Shown one piece after another: positions 31,422 through 42,291 of a stretch of DNA of 64,000 nt. This DNA is from Schizochytrium sp. TIO01 (taxonomy: Eukaryota; Sar; Bigyra; Thraustochytrida; Thraustochytriidae). The notes under the pieces were generated by a model. The model was not told the origin of the DNA and searched no databases. It saw only the letters and a list, made by a program, of their open reading frames with translations. Numbering within the stretch: the stretch's first letter is position 1; every line of letters begins with the position of its first letter. The position numbers and the translations under genes are program-made. The DNA is taken from NCBI GenBank assembly GCA_004764695.1, contig SMSO01000033.1, positions 2,681,001-2,745,000 of the forward strand, given 5' to 3'.

Positions 31422-33245
31422 TGCCTCAGCATGTTTATTATCTTGTATCCCGCTATTCGACTTCCTATGGGCTCGTGAGGGCCCTATGAAGCCTAATGTC
31501 GGCGAGGAATATCATCCAAGTGATGGGGAGGTGCTGCTTTGGCACCCAATCCTTCATGTTCTTTTTAATGACCCTTACTTTTGAGAGGCTACTTACCACC
31601 TTTTTCACCAATATATCATCCACTCGGATCACGTAGATGCGCGTACTCTCATTCAACACTGTTACTACCTACCTACCTACCTACCTACCTACCTACCTAC
31701 CTACCTACCTACCTACCTACCTACCTACCATATATAGCTTGTCAGTTATGGATGAGCTTTTTCCCAAAGGCAATCGCGGCAGCTGTTGTTGCTGCTGCAG
31801 AAAAAATAACTCCTTTTGGCCGACGATGCCCACTCCATGAGCATAAGTCTTGCTCCATTTCACCCTTGTCATGGTCTGGCCCGTCCAATGTTTTGATAGT
31901 TTTTAATGCCAAATTTGCAATTTTTTTGTCGTTTTCCCACTGATTATTCCCGCTTATTCATTTCTCAAAATCCGCAGAGGTACCGGCAAATGCCATCCCT
32001 TCTAGTTTTCTGTCACGGACTTTCCCGTGTTGCCTTTCCAGAACCTTCTGCAGTGAGCAGTCAGCTCCAGAGACGCGCGGTTTCTCACTTGTGTCCGTCT
32101 TTCGTGTGACTTCCTCTGATTTGAAGAGATTTTATGGCCGCACCTTTCCACTACTAGTGCTAAGAAGCACCACCACGACTGCTATTAAGTATAGTTGATT
32201 ACCCAAAACAGTATGCGTACCTACCCACTCAATGTCTATCTCCACCCATGTGATAATTGATTAATGACTGGCTCACTAATATTGAGCTAAGGTATGAGGA
32301 ATTGCATCACGTGCCATGCAGCTCTAGCTAGATAGTAGGATACTTAAAAGTAACTACTACGTAGCTTTGTTTCTGGTGGTTTTAGCAGGTTCAGTGGAAC
32401 GCTTTCTTTATTTTATTTTAGTATAGATAAAAGCGCACGTTCACACCGGCTCTTGTCCTACGGTGGCCTATGGTTTCGTAGGAGTCAAATAGGATTATAA
32501 GCATAAAATGTAAGCGAAACTTGCAGTTGAGCTTGGTGTATAAGTTCGGCAAGCGGGCGAATAAAAAAGAATGTTGATGCAACAAGATGCCGTCTAAGTT
32601 AATAGCATTGGCATGACTTTTAAAAAACTCGATATGTAAATATGTGACAAGAAAGAAGACTACAAGCTTGAACTAAGCTCCGCTTTGGACATATGCTTGA
32701 ACTCAGCGATTCAAGATTACCTAGTACAAAAGTCTAGATACTGACAAGCTGATGTACACATCTCAGTAATGCTTTACAACCCCAATGAAAGGGTAGTCTT
32801 AGATCTTAAGCGTGCACTTATAGACAATGTTTCCAAGTATAGTAGTGGTGAGTATGAATAATATTACAGTGGGCGATGATAAAACTAAATCATTTCCGAA
32901 ATTGTTCAGGATAGCAAACCGTGCCAAAATCATGCCAGTCAGTACAGCTTGAACCTCGAACCCAAATCACAAAATTTCTGGAGTAATATTTCACCAATAA
33001 ACGAGGAAAAAACAAACAGCTTAGTCTTTTAAAGTAGAACGTAATAAAAGTATGCTCTGAGAACGCCGCGCCGCTAGGTTGTGGGCTTGCCTCGATATTT
33101 GAACAGCACCAGCAGCAACAACAAAACGAAAATTAACAATGAAGAAATAGAAAATCAGAGAAACCAATTAAACCAAAAGGGGGTAAGGCTGGTCTGACTT
33201 CTCATCACAATCAAAATAATAAAATCCTCACAGGGTTCATGACCC
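31422..33245. other. Convergent intergenic spacer
   Basis: 1.8 kb between two gene ends. AT-rich, with one CTAC microsatellite at 31665-31729 listed separately. No gene or RNA is supported. Confidence 0.4.
31665..31729. repeat. Tetranucleotide microsatellite (CTAC)n
   Basis: About sixteen uninterrupted CTAC copies in a 3' spacer. Confidence 0.95.
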
Positions 33246-34286
33246 TTACTTTTCAGGAGCCTTTGGTGGGTCAGTCAGGTCTTGTTTAAAAGAACCTGCA
33301 AAATCTTTGGCCAGCAGTTCCTGCATTTCATCAAGGAAGTTAAAGATGCCAGGTGTTTTCGCAACCCATTCACGAAAAATCTCCATAGTCATATCATCAT
33401 ATGGAGAGATACCCAAGGAATCCCAGACAAGCTCAGCAAAAAGAGTACAGGTTATGCGAAGCTTATGCTTAAAGCGAGGCAGGGGACCGTTCTCAATGAA
33501 AGCCACAGATTCTACGGCAGCGGCATCAAAAATCGAGACCGGGATGCAGTCATCCTCATTTTGGTATGCTGCAAGTTTATCACGAATGGTCTCCCTCGCT
33601 GTTTCGGAAATGCAAATCTTTTCAATGGCATAAACCTCCAGATGACGTTCCCACACACGTTCTGCAAACTCGCGAGAAAATGTTGCAGGGCGAGCATCAG
33701 AAAGATACTCAACCTTATCAATAAAACGTAGTATCGCGATGGCAAACACTGACCGAATGTAGTCGGTAAAACATTCTCGGCCATACTCAACATCCAGCAC
33801 ATTCTTGAGACGTGTGCCAATGATTGCTCCAATCATGGCATTAAACTCAAACTTTGAGATTTTTCCGTCGCGGTTAGTGTCAAACAGCGGAAATAAGAGC
33901 TGAACATTATCTTGAACTGAGCCTCGGTACATGAGAACATATGTAGAGACAACAAACTCTTGAGCATTAACAGTCCCTTTACGATCTGGGTCAAAGAGAA
34001 GCCAAATTTTGTCAAAAAACTCTGGTTCAATGCAGATATTCATATCTTTAAACGCCCGCCGCATCTGTTCCTTATCCATTGCAAGATAATCATCAGTCTC
34101 AACTGACAGTTCAGCTCTTTGTTGTTGTTGCAGCAGTTCTTTGAATTTGGCCTCCAGCTCTTCAGTTTCCTGCTCAATGGTGGACTTTTTATTCTTGAAA
34201 AACTTAATCTGCTTCGACTTGTGCCCCGGCTGCGATGTCTTGCTTTGGCCAAGCGAGACTACGCATAGAAGCTTGCGCAAGCTCAT
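33246..34286 (-). CDS. EF-hand calcium-binding protein
   Basis: 346 residues from the ATG at 34286. A basic N-terminus and short coiled-coil (residues ~35-65, EQETEELEAKFKELLQQQQR) lead into a paired EF-hand module. Loop 1 is DPDRKGTVNAQE (99-110) and loop 2 is DTNRDGKISKFE (136-147). Both have acidic residues at positions 1, 3 and 12; Gly is at position 6 in both. Both should therefore bind Ca2+. The remaining 200 residues are mixed helix and strand without a known domain. They contain a further helix-rich segment (LFAELVWDSLGISPYDDMTM) that may be a degenerate EF-hand pair. It probably acts as a calcium sensor, perhaps calcineurin-B/CBL-like in layout. The partner is unknown. Confidence 0.82.
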   Translation of the reverse strand: MSLRKLLCVVSLGQSKTSQPGHKSKQIKFFKNKKSTIEQETEELEAKFKELLQQQQRAELSVETDDYLAMDKEQMRRAFKDMNICIEPEFFDKIWLLFDPDRKGTVNAQEFVVSTYVLMYRGSVQDNVQLLFPLFDTNRDGKISKFEFNAMIGAIIGTRLKNVLDVEYGRECFTDYIRSVFAIAILRFIDKVEYLSDARPATFSREFAERVWERHLEVYAIEKICISETARETIRDKLAAYQNEDDCIPVSIFDAAAVESVAFIENGPLPRFKHKLRITCTLFAELVWDSLGISPYDDMTMEIFREWVAKTPGIFNFLDEMQELLAKDFAGSFKQDLTDPPKAPEK

Positions 34287-36703
34287 TCTCTTACACCCGC
34301 CTCTACAGAACTCAAGGAGACCAAGCAGTCCACCACTGCAGCATTCGGGTTTGTCGTCAAACCTCTACTAAAATATCTTGGTGCGGCCCTCACCACAAAT
34401 ACACTAAAGTAAAATCACCATACAAACTCAGGTCGGGCGTTGACTTTCCTTAGGGGTACACGACTTTGCAATTACCACATTCGCACTGCTCCTATGGATT
34501 TTACTATAGAAATCCATGCTAACAAATAGACAGTAGAATCGCGATCCAGCCTACCTTCTCAGAACACACTCTCGTACAGGACTTTGATATTTAATAAGTC
34601 ATTGATATTTTTTATATATTTCAAGTCTGGTATGAGGTGCCAAATTGTCACGCGCTCACCATTGGCTTCGGAATTGAATTGCTCTTCTATCTTTAAACTG
34701 AATTTCGGTTCTGCGTTGATCCAAAATCAGCAGAAGTCCTGTGAGAGCCCCGTTTCCCCGGTTCGCGTCTTTGAGTAGAAGCAGAGCTTGGTTTCTCTTT
34801 TATTTTTTTGCGAGGCAAGATTTTGTTAAAGACAGACGCGTCAGGCGGCGCGGGCCAAATTAAACTCTGCATATAAACTACTAGACGATAAGAGGTCCCA
34901 TGCGTGGCAAGTTGGCTACGGATTGCGACTCCCTCTGCAAGTGCCGGCAAACAAACCTTAATCAAGTTCAAGGTGAGTACTGCTGTCCAGAGTTTCCAGG
35001 TTCGACGAAAAGGTTTAATCTCTTTCCAAGTTGAAGATCGAGTCCAAGCACAGCATCCAAGATCTCGTTTAAAGGCCAAGGTCCAAGGTTTTGAGAACCA
35101 TCATGATTATTGCAGGAAGTTCATTTGGGTGGTGTTGCCAGAGAGTGGCATACAAATTCGGCAAACACCAGATCGTAGGGGAACCTCAAGGCCATGTGCT
35201 TGATGAACTGGGAAAGACCGTCTAAACTCATATCTACGAACATCTGAGTCATACCTCATAAAGGAGCCTTCAACGTGTGGATAAGGAGAGGGAAGGTTAT
35301 GTGGGTGCATATTCACGATGTTGAGGTTATTCGTAATACTACGTATCTAGCTAGGCGCAAGTGCATAATACTGATAATGAGTGCACTTAGTACTTAAGAC
35401 GCTAAACTCGAAATTGACACAGTCTATGTGTGCACGTAAGACCTTCAGGCCATGGTACAGAAGAGCTATTTATTCGAGTACTCTTACTTTAAAATTGATA
35501 AGATAATGGCACGAGCCAGTTTCTACAGGGTCGATAGGAACTTCTCAAACTAGTGAGAATCAGTCGACGTCGAAGCATTGATAAAAGTAGCATCAGTAAT
35601 ACCACTACTATAAACAGTAGCAGTAATAGTAGTAAGAAGAAGCTGCCTAGCCTGAGTATTAAATTACATTTAGGTACCTGCAACCAATGAAAAGTTTGCT
35701 CAGGGCGTCTCGAATCTCTGTTCAGGTTGTCTCCGCTCTGCCAGGGCGAAATATGGTGCCCCGTGATTTGTCAATGAAGGCTCTTGTTTAATAAGTGATA
35801 ACGTTATAAGAATGGCTTCAATCTTGTCGTTTGTAACATCTCCATCATCTAATGTCGAGGAGGTCCCATCCGCATGAGGCAAGAAGAGCAAATCGTACTG
35901 CCTACAATGGTGAATCTACCAATCCTGTCATTTGAAGAGTTTAAAGCATACCACTCATGGCATTTAGACGGCCCAATCCTGGTGCAGGTAATAGTCTGAA
36001 GATTTGCTAGTGCTATCAGGGTGTGCCAGTTCATTTATTTTCAACTTGAAGTCGAGCCCTTTAGGTTCATATAGTCTCTCTCAAGGTATGCATGCTCATT
36101 GCTCGGAGATGTTGGAGAATAATAATATTTATATTCAACATAGAGGTACTTCAATAGAATGCTAAAACAGTACCAGAGGGTTACATGTCTCAAAGCTAGG
36201 CCTTTTTTTAGATACCATAGTGAATACAATACGAAAGCTAATTATTGTATTCAGATTATTGTGCTCAGTGTGATCCAGCTAATGCTAAACGGAATACGCC
36301 TTGCGCAGGAAAGGCTTGAGCAATCAAAGTCATCATTGATGCGAGACCCAGCAGTTGATGAAGCTGGAAGTTCTATACTCAACGGATCTACAACTCCTCT
36401 GTCTTTGTTTACTTTTTTTTTTTTGAGAACTTTTGACTAAATATATAAAATTTATAGCTTACCTGTGAATAAGTCTACGCTTAGAAGTTGCTTATTTTCG
36501 ATTAAGTTTATGTGTGTCAAGTGCTGTTGTAGTTGGATGTGCAGAATTGTAGTGAAATATTAAGGCAAAGGAAGACAAATATATACCTTTATAGGTGCAC
36601 TGAATAAGAACAAAAAGTAAGGAGGTGCCATTGGAGGGGAAATCTCAATCGATGCCTACCGGTTCGTGGCGGTCGGAGACTTTTTAAGATATCACATGCG
36701 AGG
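34287..36703. other. 2.4-kb divergent intergenic region
   Basis: Between the EF-hand gene (-) and the LRR-kinase-TIR gene (+), so it holds both promoters. It is AT-rich with a TACTG/TAGTA-rich stretch at ~35590-35640. Short open frames carry no recognisable domain. Confidence 0.35.
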
Positions 36704-39700
36704 ATGAGCTTTGATGCGGCATTGAAGCCATGCGTGGTCAAAGCACTCCAAGACATTGACAAGGGCGAATCGGAGATTATCCTGAAGGACGTTGGACTCT
36801 CATATGAGGAACTATTAGCGGTGGCAAATGCTCTCAAGAGAAACCTCACGGTACGCAAACTTGACCTTTCAGGCAACGCCACGCTAGATGCAAGGGCGGG
36901 CGACATTCTTCGATCTTTGCTAGAAGTGAACGCCTTTCTTGATGAAATTGATCTCTCAGGCTGCTCAAAGATTGGCCCTTCGGGTATTAGCGAAATTGCG
37001 AATGGCCTTCGAATCAATATGACAGTTCGTACGCTTCATCTGCGGAATACGGAAATGGGCGGTTATCTTGGTACACGTCGATTATCAAGTGCCTTGCGCA
37101 CTAATAAGTCTCTCGAGAACCTCGACCTGCGTATGAATGGACTTGGCGTACAAGGTGCAAAACATCTTGCCAAAGCCCTTGTTGGCAACACAAGTTTGCA
37201 ATTCTTGAATATCAGTGAAAATGATATCACAGACGACGGTGCGGTGATGATGTCGAAGACTCTTCGAATGAACCGTAGCTTGGAAAAACTTGATATGTGG
37301 AGAAATGGTATTGGAGAGCATGGTGCTTCACATCTCCGAGAAGCTGTACGAGAAAATTCGGTTATTCAAACTCTCAACACAGAAAACGTCATCCATCGCA
37401 ATGACAACGCACGGCGTATCATCGGGCAACGTGAAGCCCAAAGCCCAGCCGTAAAACTGACACCTCTTGAAAGGAGATCGATGCAGTTGTTTCGGTGTAT
37501 TTTTCAGCACCAGGGTTGGCACGAAGATGATCCAGACACGTTGCTTGAAACCGATGAGCAGGAGGAGGCACCTGACAAAGTTGCAGCTATTATCAGCATG
37601 GTAGAAGATATTATACCAGAGGAGAACCGAGATGTTGAAGTGGTTCTACCATTGAGGTTTTCTCCAGAGGCTTTTCGTCTTGCCCATAACGACACCGAAC
37701 TCTTCGTGTGGTGCATTGAGCAGCTTGCACAAGCTGATTGCTACAGCAAAATGCTAGATGAACCCCTCAAATCAAGTCGCCTTTGGCTTCAAGAGATTGA
37801 TGGTGAAGCGATGCCTATGGCTCACCTTATTATGAGCAGCCGAGAATGTGATGGCGGTGTTGAAAAGTTATGCGAAGCGATTTTCAATCATATGACAATT
37901 GACGAAGGCAGGAAATTATTCAAAGCGAAGGACAGCGCAGGGCGTACATTTCGCTCTCTTGCGTCAGGACACGCTAGCGAGAGCATCGTAGCATGGGCCA
38001 AAGGGTACGGCACCTATCTGCTGCGTTATGATATTGTTGATGGCCCGCCTGTTCACGAAAGTAAAACATGTGCAGTTCATTTTGCTACGGACATTCTTAC
38101 TGAACAAGAGGTGGCTTTGAAAATTATGAAAGATCCAGAACAGTTTCGAAACGAACTTATCTCTCGGGACCTCATCAAGCCAAGTGATTCATTTGAATCC
38201 CTTCCAGATGTTATTGAAGCTAGCGAGTGCACCGTCAAACTAATGACGCATGTCGTCCCAATCGTCCGAGCGCATTGCGCAGATCGGTGTGTTGTAATGC
38301 CCCGTGCAACTCGTTCGCTCTTTGAAGCGATCAATACAGAACAATTTGTCTCTCGGCAATTAGGTAAAATCCGAACAATTGCGTATGCGCTGGCGATTGC
38401 ATTGCAAGAATTACAAGAAGGAGGACGAATTCACGCAGATATCAAACCACGAAACTTTGTTCGTGTTTCAAAGAGCACTTCAGATACATTTGCAGCAGAA
38501 AACGGAGCTCTTAAGCTGCATTCAAAATGGTTTCAAGTTCGGCGTGCTTCATTGAGATCTATTGAGGGAAGTGGAGGTGAAAATTCGAATGATGAGAGTG
38601 TTGTTGGTGAGGACTGGCAACTCATCGACTTGGATGCATCTGTGGCTATAGGAAGCCCTGCAGGTCTGAAACACAGCAGCGGCTACTGCCCTCCAGAGTT
38701 AGCTCGCGAGTTATTTCCGGCCGGGGCTAGTGGTACTGTTGTGGCTGCTTCTAGCTTTGATGTTTGGAGTTTTGGGGCAATTTTTTACCAGATGCTTTCA
38801 GGTACAAAGCTTTTCATGGTTGACGAAACTGATGACAACTTAGTTTCATTTCATCAAAAAGCAGAATTAATTAACTGGATTACAATAGATCGAGATCGCT
38901 TAGCTCGCATTCACAACGAAGAATGGGCTCGTTGGGAAACAGAATACGCAAAGGATCTCGTACGTGGCTGTCTTATGGGCGACCCTAAAGAGCGTCTCAC
39001 AATCGACGCTGTATTGAAGCACCCATTCTTCACAACAGCAGAAGGCAAACCAGCTCTGGCGTCAGCACCTGAAAATGCCCCCCTGAATGCCGTTTCGGAA
39101 AGCAAAGATGGCGTGGAGAGCTATGCGTCTCCTAAAGACGCGACTAAACGCATTCTGTCTTTCCGTGTCAAAGTGGAGCCTGCAGGTGGAAGCTCGTCTC
39201 GCGCGAAAGGATTTCCGTTGCGTCGACGAGCCGAGCTTGAAATGGTGTATCCTCAGCGATACCACTTTTTCTTGTCTCACATGCAGAAGGAAGCTGCCGG
39301 CATTGTAAAAGATTTATATCTCAACTTGACAGAAGCAAGGTGTTTGGCTTGGATTGATATGCATGCCGAAGATCTTACACAAGATTCGATGCGGCATGGT
39401 GTCGAAAACTCGAGCTTCTATTTACTAGTCTTGACAACAAATGTACTTTTTAGACCTTTCTGTGTCATGGAGCTTTTCTGGGCGATTACTCATCATGGTG
39501 AAGATTCGGATAAAAAGATTGTATTCGTAGTTGAGGAAGACGGGAGGTTTTCTCCCTGGGATGCTGAAATAGACGTGCCTTGGATCTCGGACAAGGAGTA
39601 TGAAGCAGTTCTTACAAAGCGCGGTAGACTAAGTGCCGAGGAAATTCAAAAGAAGGTGGATGCCTTCAAACTAGCCTCCAAACAGCTTCGTGCGGGCATG

Positions 39701-40414
39701 CAGTCACTTATAGAGTCTGATATTCGGGCAGAGGAAGGTCTAACGGTTCAGCTGGTTATGGATAGCGCGAAGAAATACGTGACGCAAGGTGCCAAAATCC
39801 CGTATCGGCGGCGAGGGTACGAGGAAGCAGCCATGATTGAGGAACTTCTCGCTCTGTGTTCTTACAGCTCACCTCATATTCTTCGCGATGCTGCAGTCGG
39901 CTCAATTGTTAGTCATGATAAAACATCACCACGTGATGTTTACATCCTGTACCACGAGAGTGGCGCCTCTATGGCCAAAGAATTCGCCAACTCAATGAAA
40001 GAGAGGCCTCTTGTAAAGTTACATGAAGAGTACTTTGAGATGCAGCCTCAAGTACTGGCAACAGCTATGTCACAAAAATTGCAGCGTAGAGTCAAGCCAG
40101 ACACATTGCTCATCATTTTGCTCAAGGATGGTTTTTTCAAAGGAGGATCAACCTTGCAAACAGTGATGCATCACTGGATCTGCGAGGAAAACCGTCCTTT
40201 CATCGTTTTACAGTACGATTGGTCTTTTGGTGGTCCAGAACAAGAAGCCATCGAGCCAGAGCTTCGAGCAGCTCTCTTTGATTTTTCAGAGATCGTGCCT
40301 TATAGAAAACTTGAAAGACATCATGAGCACTTTGCGATGCTCAAAGAGACAAAACGGAGACTTATGCTCACAGCTCTTCGATATGAGACTGCTCTTTCGG
40401 GCAAGAAGAAATAG
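36704..40414 (+). CDS. LRR - protein kinase - TIR - TIR-like signalling protein
   Basis: 1236 residues in one uninterrupted exon; ATG in the context AGGATGA. Residues ~15-230 are about seven ribonuclease-inhibitor-type LRRs (VRKLDLSGNATLDARAGDIL, LENLDLRMNGLGVQGAKHLA, LEKLDMWRNGIGEHGASHLR). Residues ~230-430 are helical. Residues ~434-775 are a protein kinase with VALKIM (beta-3 lysine), FRNEL (alpha-C Glu), HADIKPRN (577-584), DLD in place of DFG (642), PPEL and a closing HPFF. Residues ~852-985 are a TIR domain: YHFFLSH opens it, and FCVMELFWAI supplies a glutamate (E923) at the position of the NADase Glu of SARM1 and plant TIRs. Residues ~1076-1210 repeat the TIR topology (DVYILYH ... TLLIILLKDGFF) without that Glu. 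Likely a cytosolic sensor that couples LRR recognition to kinase and possibly NAD+-cleaving output. The domain order is seen; the activity is inferred. Confidence 0.87.
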   Translation: MSFDAALKPCVVKALQDIDKGESEIILKDVGLSYEELLAVANALKRNLTVRKLDLSGNATLDARAGDILRSLLEVNAFLDEIDLSGCSKIGPSGISEIANGLRINMTVRTLHLRNTEMGGYLGTRRLSSALRTNKSLENLDLRMNGLGVQGAKHLAKALVGNTSLQFLNISENDITDDGAVMMSKTLRMNRSLEKLDMWRNGIGEHGASHLREAVRENSVIQTLNTENVIHRNDNARRIIGQREAQSPAVKLTPLERRSMQLFRCIFQHQGWHEDDPDTLLETDEQEEAPDKVAAIISMVEDIIPEENRDVEVVLPLRFSPEAFRLAHNDTELFVWCIEQLAQADCYSKMLDEPLKSSRLWLQEIDGEAMPMAHLIMSSRECDGGVEKLCEAIFNHMTIDEGRKLFKAKDSAGRTFRSLASGHASESIVAWAKGYGTYLLRYDIVDGPPVHESKTCAVHFATDILTEQEVALKIMKDPEQFRNELISRDLIKPSDSFESLPDVIEASECTVKLMTHVVPIVRAHCADRCVVMPRATRSLFEAINTEQFVSRQLGKIRTIAYALAIALQELQEGGRIHADIKPRNFVRVSKSTSDTFAAENGALKLHSKWFQVRRASLRSIEGSGGENSNDESVVGEDWQLIDLDASVAIGSPAGLKHSSGYCPPELARELFPAGASGTVVAASSFDVWSFGAIFYQMLSGTKLFMVDETDDNLVSFHQKAELINWITIDRDRLARIHNEEWARWETEYAKDLVRGCLMGDPKERLTIDAVLKHPFFTTAEGKPALASAPENAPLNAVSESKDGVESYASPKDATKRILSFRVKVEPAGGSSSRAKGFPLRRRAELEMVYPQRYHFFLSHMQKEAAGIVKDLYLNLTEARCLAWIDMHAEDLTQDSMRHGVENSSFYLLVLTTNVLFRPFCVMELFWAITHHGEDSDKKIVFVVEEDGRFSPWDAEIDVPWISDKEYEAVLTKRGRLSAEEIQKKVDAFKLASKQLRAGMQSLIESDIRAEEGLTVQLVMDSAKKYVTQGAKIPYRRRGYEEAAMIEELLALCSYSSPHILRDAAVGSIVSHDKTSPRDVYILYHESGASMAKEFANSMKERPLVKLHEEYFEMQPQVLATAMSQKLQRRVKPDTLLIILLKDGFFKGGSTLQTVMHHWICEENRPFIVLQYDWSFGGPEQEAIEPELRAALFDFSEIVPYRKLERHHEHFAMLKETKRRLMLTALRYETALSGKKK

Positions 40415-41328
40415 AGATTTGAATTCTTTGCAAATAAACATTTCATGGTGGGTGTCTTCTTATTAAAGTATTGCATAGTCGCTAGCAGGTATGATACAAC
40501 CACAGTCTTGTTTCCACCATTCTTGATTTAAAAAAAAAACTTGAAAAAACTAAAACAAAAACAGAACCCTGATACTTGTAACCCCAAACGCTCGCTTTTT
40601 GCGACCCTGGCCAACTCGCAGTTCACTATGGAGGACGGATTTCGTGAATCGAGCTTCGAAACATATCCTGGGATGATCACAGTGTATGGATGTCTGTTAT
40701 CCTTTAGGGTTCTTTTAGAGAGCGAAGGAAGGTTGCAGTGGATATCAGAGCAGCCACGAGAGATAAAGTAAATGAAAGTAATCAAATAACATGGAGTTGC
40801 ATAAAGAATAATACTCTAGTTTGGGTGTGCGAATGTGATTGTATGTTATTGTTATGTGGAAGTCCTTCTTGTTGTTGTTGATGATGATAATGATAATGCT
40901 GTTGCTGGTGTTCTCACTCTTGGTTACTTTTGTTGTTGTGCGAAACAACAACTGAGTGCAGGGGTCTGCACGGCAAGTGCTCTGGGGCACTCTATAGTAT
41001 TTGGAAACTGAAAAACATGAGTAAGGAGTCATGGTGTTGCGAGTATGTCACAAAAATTGAGAAATAAGGGACAGCCTCCTTCCTCATTTTGGTGAGTAGA
41101 GCAAATGAGAGGAGACACCCAACATCAAAGTCCTCAGGTTAGGTGTGCATGCATGTATGTTTGTATGTTAATACGTATGTATAAATGAATGTAGGCATCA
41201 TTTAATAACATCTGCAAAGGGTAGTTGAAGCAGGTGCGGCCATTGTAACGTAGAGACAGGCATGATGGTTAGTTAGCAGGCCCGTACGCTCAAGCCAAGA
41301 ACAATCTGTGCCTTGGAATGTTTCCTTC
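40415..41328. other. Convergent intergenic spacer
   Basis: 0.9 kb between two gene ends. AT-rich, with GTTGTTGTTGATGATGATAA-type triplets near 40870-40895. No gene is seen. Confidence 0.4.
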
Positions 41329-42291
41329 TTAGTGTCCGTGTCCGTGGCAGGGCTTGCCTCCGTGAGAGTGTCCGTGGGATCCTCCGTGGGAGTGGCTGTG
41401 AGCCTGCTGCTGCTGCTGCGCAGGCTCTCCGTGTCCATGGCAGGGCTTGCCACCGTGGGAGTGTCCGTGGGATCCACCAGACATCTTCTCCACAAGAGAC
41501 TGGAAAGCCTGGAACCTCATAATGCAGTCCTGGTCCTCGTCAGATGGGTTCTCAAGGTATGCTGCTGCAGCCTGCGGGTCCATAGACTGAAGCTTCTGCT
41601 GGAGCTTCATTCCCTCCTGCTGAAGCTCCATCGCGTACTGCTGTGCCGCGGGACCCTTGAGGGAGGTGAACTTGTTGATGACTTCCTGCTGCACGCGCTC
41701 GAACTTGGCCTCTTGCACCTTGCGTTTAATCCATGCCTCACGGCCAAGCATCGCAGTGCCCTCGACGTCATCTTCAATTCTCGTAAACTTCTCAATCAGA
41801 GTTGAAAGCATTTCTTTCTCCTCCTCACTCAAGTCGTCGCTGGTGAGCCTGAAACCAGCGTGCATTACAGCTTTCGATGCACGGCTTTGATCGACGTTGT
41901 ACTTCTCCCAAATTTCCACGTAGAGAGCATCAATCTCATCGCGAACGCGAGCATATCTCTCCTTGGTCACCTCTTCATCGACGTCAGGTCCTGCGAGCGG
42001 CATGTCGGCGGTCTTGGCGTCGATCTTGGCCTTAAACTCAGGCTTCTTGAGCTCCTCAATGGCATCCTTAAAGAACCACATCAACAACTCGGTAGAGACA
42101 TCATCGTCCTCCTCATCATCACTACCGCCGAGGCTGATGTTGAGGTCGCCGAGGATCTCGGCAAGGTCATCTTCGGAAGTGCCAGAGGCCATGGCAGAGG
42201 CTACGAGCTTGCGGATCTGAGCATCCTTCTCGGCGCCTTCCTTCTTCAGTTGCGCCACGCGGGCCTCGAGCTCTTCGACACGGCTGGTCAT
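41329..42291 (-). CDS. Coiled-coil protein with histidine-rich putative metal-binding tail
   Basis: 320 residues. It begins with a coiled-coil (MTSRVEELEARVAQLKKEGA). An acidic linker (GGSDDEEDDDVS) and a helical middle region (~70-260) follow; I do not recognise the middle as a family. The last ~50 residues hold two copies of a Gly/His/Cys unit (GSHGHSHGGKPCHGHG) separated by a polyGln stretch and HSHSHGG. His and Cys at this density normally bind Zn2+, Ni2+ or Cu+. GC-rich third positions suggest strong expression. It could be a metallochaperone-like or metal-buffering protein, or a scaffold whose tail merely binds metal. The two His units are close in DNA sequence, so the tail grew by duplication. 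Confidence 0.8.
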   Translation of the reverse strand: MTSRVEELEARVAQLKKEGAEKDAQIRKLVASAMASGTSEDDLAEILGDLNISLGGSDDEEDDDVSTELLMWFFKDAIEELKKPEFKAKIDAKTADMPLAGPDVDEEVTKERYARVRDEIDALYVEIWEKYNVDQSRASKAVMHAGFRLTSDDLSEEEKEMLSTLIEKFTRIEDDVEGTAMLGREAWIKRKVQEAKFERVQQEVINKFTSLKGPAAQQYAMELQQEGMKLQQKLQSMDPQAAAAYLENPSDEDQDCIMRFQAFQSLVEKMSGGSHGHSHGGKPCHGHGEPAQQQQQAHSHSHGGSHGHSHGGKPCHGHGH

